From the NCBI GenBank assembly GCA_944371605.1, contig CALVXU010000031.1, positions 35,189 to 99,188 of the forward strand: a DNA stretch of 64,000 nucleotides, in the 5' to 3' direction. This DNA is from an uncultured Bacilli bacterium (GTDB lineage Bacteria > Bacillota_I > Bacilli_A > RFN20 > CAG-288). Below the pieces are notes generated by a model. That model was given only the letters and a program-made list of their open reading frames with translations, was not told the origin of the DNA and did no database searches. The position numbers and the translations under genes are program-made. Below are positions 61,841 through 64,000 of this stretch, in pieces; position 1 is the first letter of the stretch, and every line of letters starts with the position of its first letter.

Positions 61841-63964
61841 ATGAAAAAACAAAAAGCTATTGTCTCGTTGAGCTTATTATCTATTTATTTATTAACTAGT
61901 TGTTCTGAAGCTTCAAGCGGTGGAATATCAACAACACCTGGTCCTATCGGTTCAGATTCAAGCAATGGTGGGCAAGTGGTTGAACCGGCTGAAATAACAA
62001 ATTTGCAAAGAACTGGTGAATTGAATTTAACAGTTGGTCTCGGTGAAGATAATCCGATTGTCAATTATAATTCACCATTGTTATATTCATATCAAACTAG
62101 TACTGAAAAGATCGATACTGCTTCAGAAATCAAGCTTTTGCCGACTCAAGTCACCAAAGACGGAGAAACAGATATTGATACTATCAAAGCAAATTATAAT
62201 GCCTTAGGGCTTATCATGAGCTTAGTTGGTGAATATGCTGATCAAAGCTCCGTCAATTTAGCTAGTGCTTATTATAACGATTTATCTTCTAAGCTGACTG
62301 CAGATACATTGAGGACTGAAGAGCTTGCTATTGATTTTATTGGTGATAAAGCTGCTTTTGTTAATACGAGTACTTCGGGATCTGATACTTCTTTAAGAAG
62401 CTATGCAGAAACTGATTTACCACAAGTTGATATGTCGATGATTACATCTTTAATCACTCTCATCGGTTCTATAAGTGAACAAGCTTCTGAAGATTTGATC
62501 ACACTTTTGAAAACGATAGATACTTTATTACCTGATGAAACTATTCTAAGACCGATTCTTTCAATCATTGGTGACGCAGCTGATTTGATTGGAAATGGAC
62601 TTTCTATCAATCTTGAAGGTGATGCTGAAAATAGTGATATATATTATGTTAATGTTTATTTGAATGATGAAGGTGTTCCTTTAGCTAATGAACTATTGGT
62701 TTCTTTATTAGGAGATACAGCCAGTTCTCTTTCATTGGATGATTTTTCACTTGATATAACTCTAAAAAATAGCGATGAAAAGAATGGCCTTTTGACTGAT
62801 TTGAATTTGGACATCGGTCTTTCTTTTAACAGTCTAAGTCTTCCGGTACAATTAGATTTCACTTTAGGAACCGATGAACAAGAGATATCTAAGACATACT
62901 TCTCTGATGCTAAATTCGCACTTTCTAGCTATGCAGAAATAAATAATGCGGTTGATGAGTTTTATTCTCCTATTAAAAACTATGTTCAATTGCCTGAAAA
63001 TAGTTTGATTTCACTCATAAAATTATTCGGACCATTAATGGGCTTGGATTTTGAATTCGGGTTTATGACTTCTAACGTATCATTGACTCAAGAAACTGGT
63101 GATATGTTGACTGCGGCTTCTCAACAGATTGATACTTTAGGGGATGATGTCGAGTTTATATTAGGTGGATATATCACTAAAGATAATTTATTGACTGAAT
63201 ATAATAAAGGCATTGAAATCGTATCAAAAGCTGTATCCGATTATTCAGCTGCTTCTAAGCCTAGCATCTCATCTGATAATATAGGCACATATTTTTCTTC
63301 TATGATTGAATATGCTGATTGGAGCGTGGCTCTCAGTGAACAAGGCGGTGCTGATTTGCTTTCTTCATTAAATGATTATCTCAGCGAAATCATGTCGAGT
63401 GCTGAAAATGCATTGAGTGATTTGAACACTGCTATATCACAAGAAACAATTGATGAGAATTCTGTGATTTCTAAATATGGCATATTTATTACTGCTGATA
63501 AAAATGTTACTGATAATAGCCAATATTTTTATGGTGACACATCTACTTCCTATGAAAGCTATAGTGAAGATAAGGCCAGTGTTTTAGAAACTATGCAAAA
63601 ATATCAAACAACTAGTATCAATTCTAAAATTTCTGCGCTGACTGATTATTCTAGTTTACAGAGTATGTTTGATTCAGATTTTTATTCCACACTTTTTAGC
63701 GATGGCTCATCAACTATGCTGAGTTCTGAATCGACGTCTAAAATCACTTCTATTTTGCAAGATGAAGCCACCGCATTGAAAACCGCTTTGTTAGCCTCAT
63801 TTAAAACTAGCGCTAATAAGACCGAATTCACGTCTTCTTATGATACTTATAAAAATAATATTCAAACGTTTAGAAGCATCGAGCAATCGTTCTTGGGCGT
63901 TTCTACTCTTTATGATGATCTGAATACTTTTGGCACTTTCTTAAATGATAATTTGCCGGATTAA
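61841..63964 (+). CDS. Large secreted lipoprotein of unknown function
   Basis: A 707-residue protein starting MKKQKAIVSLSLLSIYLLTSC, a lipoprotein signal with the modified cysteine at residue 21. A Ser/Gly linker (22-45) is followed by a region rich in Ser, Thr, Leu and Asp with no recognised domain. The ligand-free look, many LSLD/SLNLEG-like beta stretches in the first 350 residues, and helical Gln/Ser-rich stretches after 400 suggest two parts. GAGGTG precedes the ATG at 61841 and decides the start. It is probably anchored on the outer face of the membrane. Confidence 0.65.
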   Translation: MKKQKAIVSLSLLSIYLLTSCSEASSGGISTTPGPIGSDSSNGGQVVEPAEITNLQRTGELNLTVGLGEDNPIVNYNSPLLYSYQTSTEKIDTASEIKLLPTQVTKDGETDIDTIKANYNALGLIMSLVGEYADQSSVNLASAYYNDLSSKLTADTLRTEELAIDFIGDKAAFVNTSTSGSDTSLRSYAETDLPQVDMSMITSLITLIGSISEQASEDLITLLKTIDTLLPDETILRPILSIIGDAADLIGNGLSINLEGDAENSDIYYVNVYLNDEGVPLANELLVSLLGDTASSLSLDDFSLDITLKNSDEKNGLLTDLNLDIGLSFNSLSLPVQLDFTLGTDEQEISKTYFSDAKFALSSYAEINNAVDEFYSPIKNYVQLPENSLISLIKLFGPLMGLDFEFGFMTSNVSLTQETGDMLTAASQQIDTLGDDVEFILGGYITKDNLLTEYNKGIEIVSKAVSDYSAASKPSISSDNIGTYFSSMIEYADWSVALSEQGGADLLSSLNDYLSEIMSSAENALSDLNTAISQETIDENSVISKYGIFITADKNVTDNSQYFYGDTSTSYESYSEDKASVLETMQKYQTTSINSKISALTDYSSLQSMFDSDFYSTLFSDGSSTMLSSESTSKITSILQDEATALKTALLASFKTSANKTEFTSSYDTYKNNIQTFRSIEQSFLGVSTLYDDLNTFGTFLNDNLPD

Positions 63965-64000
63965 ATAAGAATTAGCGGTGAATATTTATTTAGCATTCAG

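Overview
This is a compact, AT-rich stretch of chromosome from a low-GC Gram-positive with a reduced genome, most like an uncultured member of the Bacilli/Mollicutes border (RF39, Acholeplasma or Erysipelotrichia-like). The evidence: a Mycoplasma-style PotA of about 559 residues with a large internal insertion, a Gram-positive L20 leader in front of infC-rpmI-rplT, an RpoE delta subunit, tRNA genes without encoded CCA, very short intergenic gaps and overlapping 3' ends. TGA is used as a stop (for example at the ends of the genes at 24577-25860 and 36535-37503), so the Mycoplasma recoding of UGA to Trp is absent. The lineage is an inference from gene content, not a search result.

Layout. 1-5300: SRAP protein, a TrmH-type methylase with a SIMPL protein, the rpsF-ssb-rpsR operon with a probable S6:S18 autoregulatory leader, and a YolD/Y-family polymerase pair. 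5300-14980: CorA, HAD phosphatases, initiator tRNA, an ATP-grasp enzyme, the potABCD polyamine uptake operon and a guanylate-kinase-like gene. 15000-22200: a secreted papain-like protein coupled to an FtsX-like permease, and a heterodimeric ABC exporter; both promoters share a 15-bp motif. 22400-24500: infC-rpmI-rplT under an L20-type attenuator (infC seems to begin with AUA) and upp. 24500-33000: a glycosyltransferase, then dnaE-polA-mutM/coaE, in which MutM and CoaE are one fused protein. 33000-43400: rlmB, a divergent sigma-like gene in the position sigH holds in Bacillus, a MOP/MATE-type transporter flanked by a 100-bp direct repeat of the sigma gene's end, MscS, glycosyltransferases, NAD(P)HX dehydratase, PepF and an MFS carrier. 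43600-58200: pnp, an InlB-repeat lipoprotein, ychF, ispF, argS, rpoE, nrnA-cysQ, a frameshifted zinc-ribbon pseudogene, a transaldolase-like gene, ppa, a LemA-like gene, ispD and pgi. 58300-64000: a five-tRNA cluster, a GNAT protein, thioesterase, CAT-like acyltransferase, DegV and a large lipoprotein.

Common threads: most genes are housekeeping (translation, replication/repair, envelope, isoprenoid and nucleotide metabolism). At least eight genes have a good -10 hexamer 6-8 nt before the start codon and no Shine-Dalgarno, so they are probably transcribed as leaderless mRNAs. No CRISPR array, transposase, integrase or phage gene was seen. The clearest sign of recent rearrangement is the 99/100-identical direct repeat at 34441/36348. 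Coordinates of starts were revised from the longest ORF wherever a Shine-Dalgarno, promoter or family N-terminus decided it.
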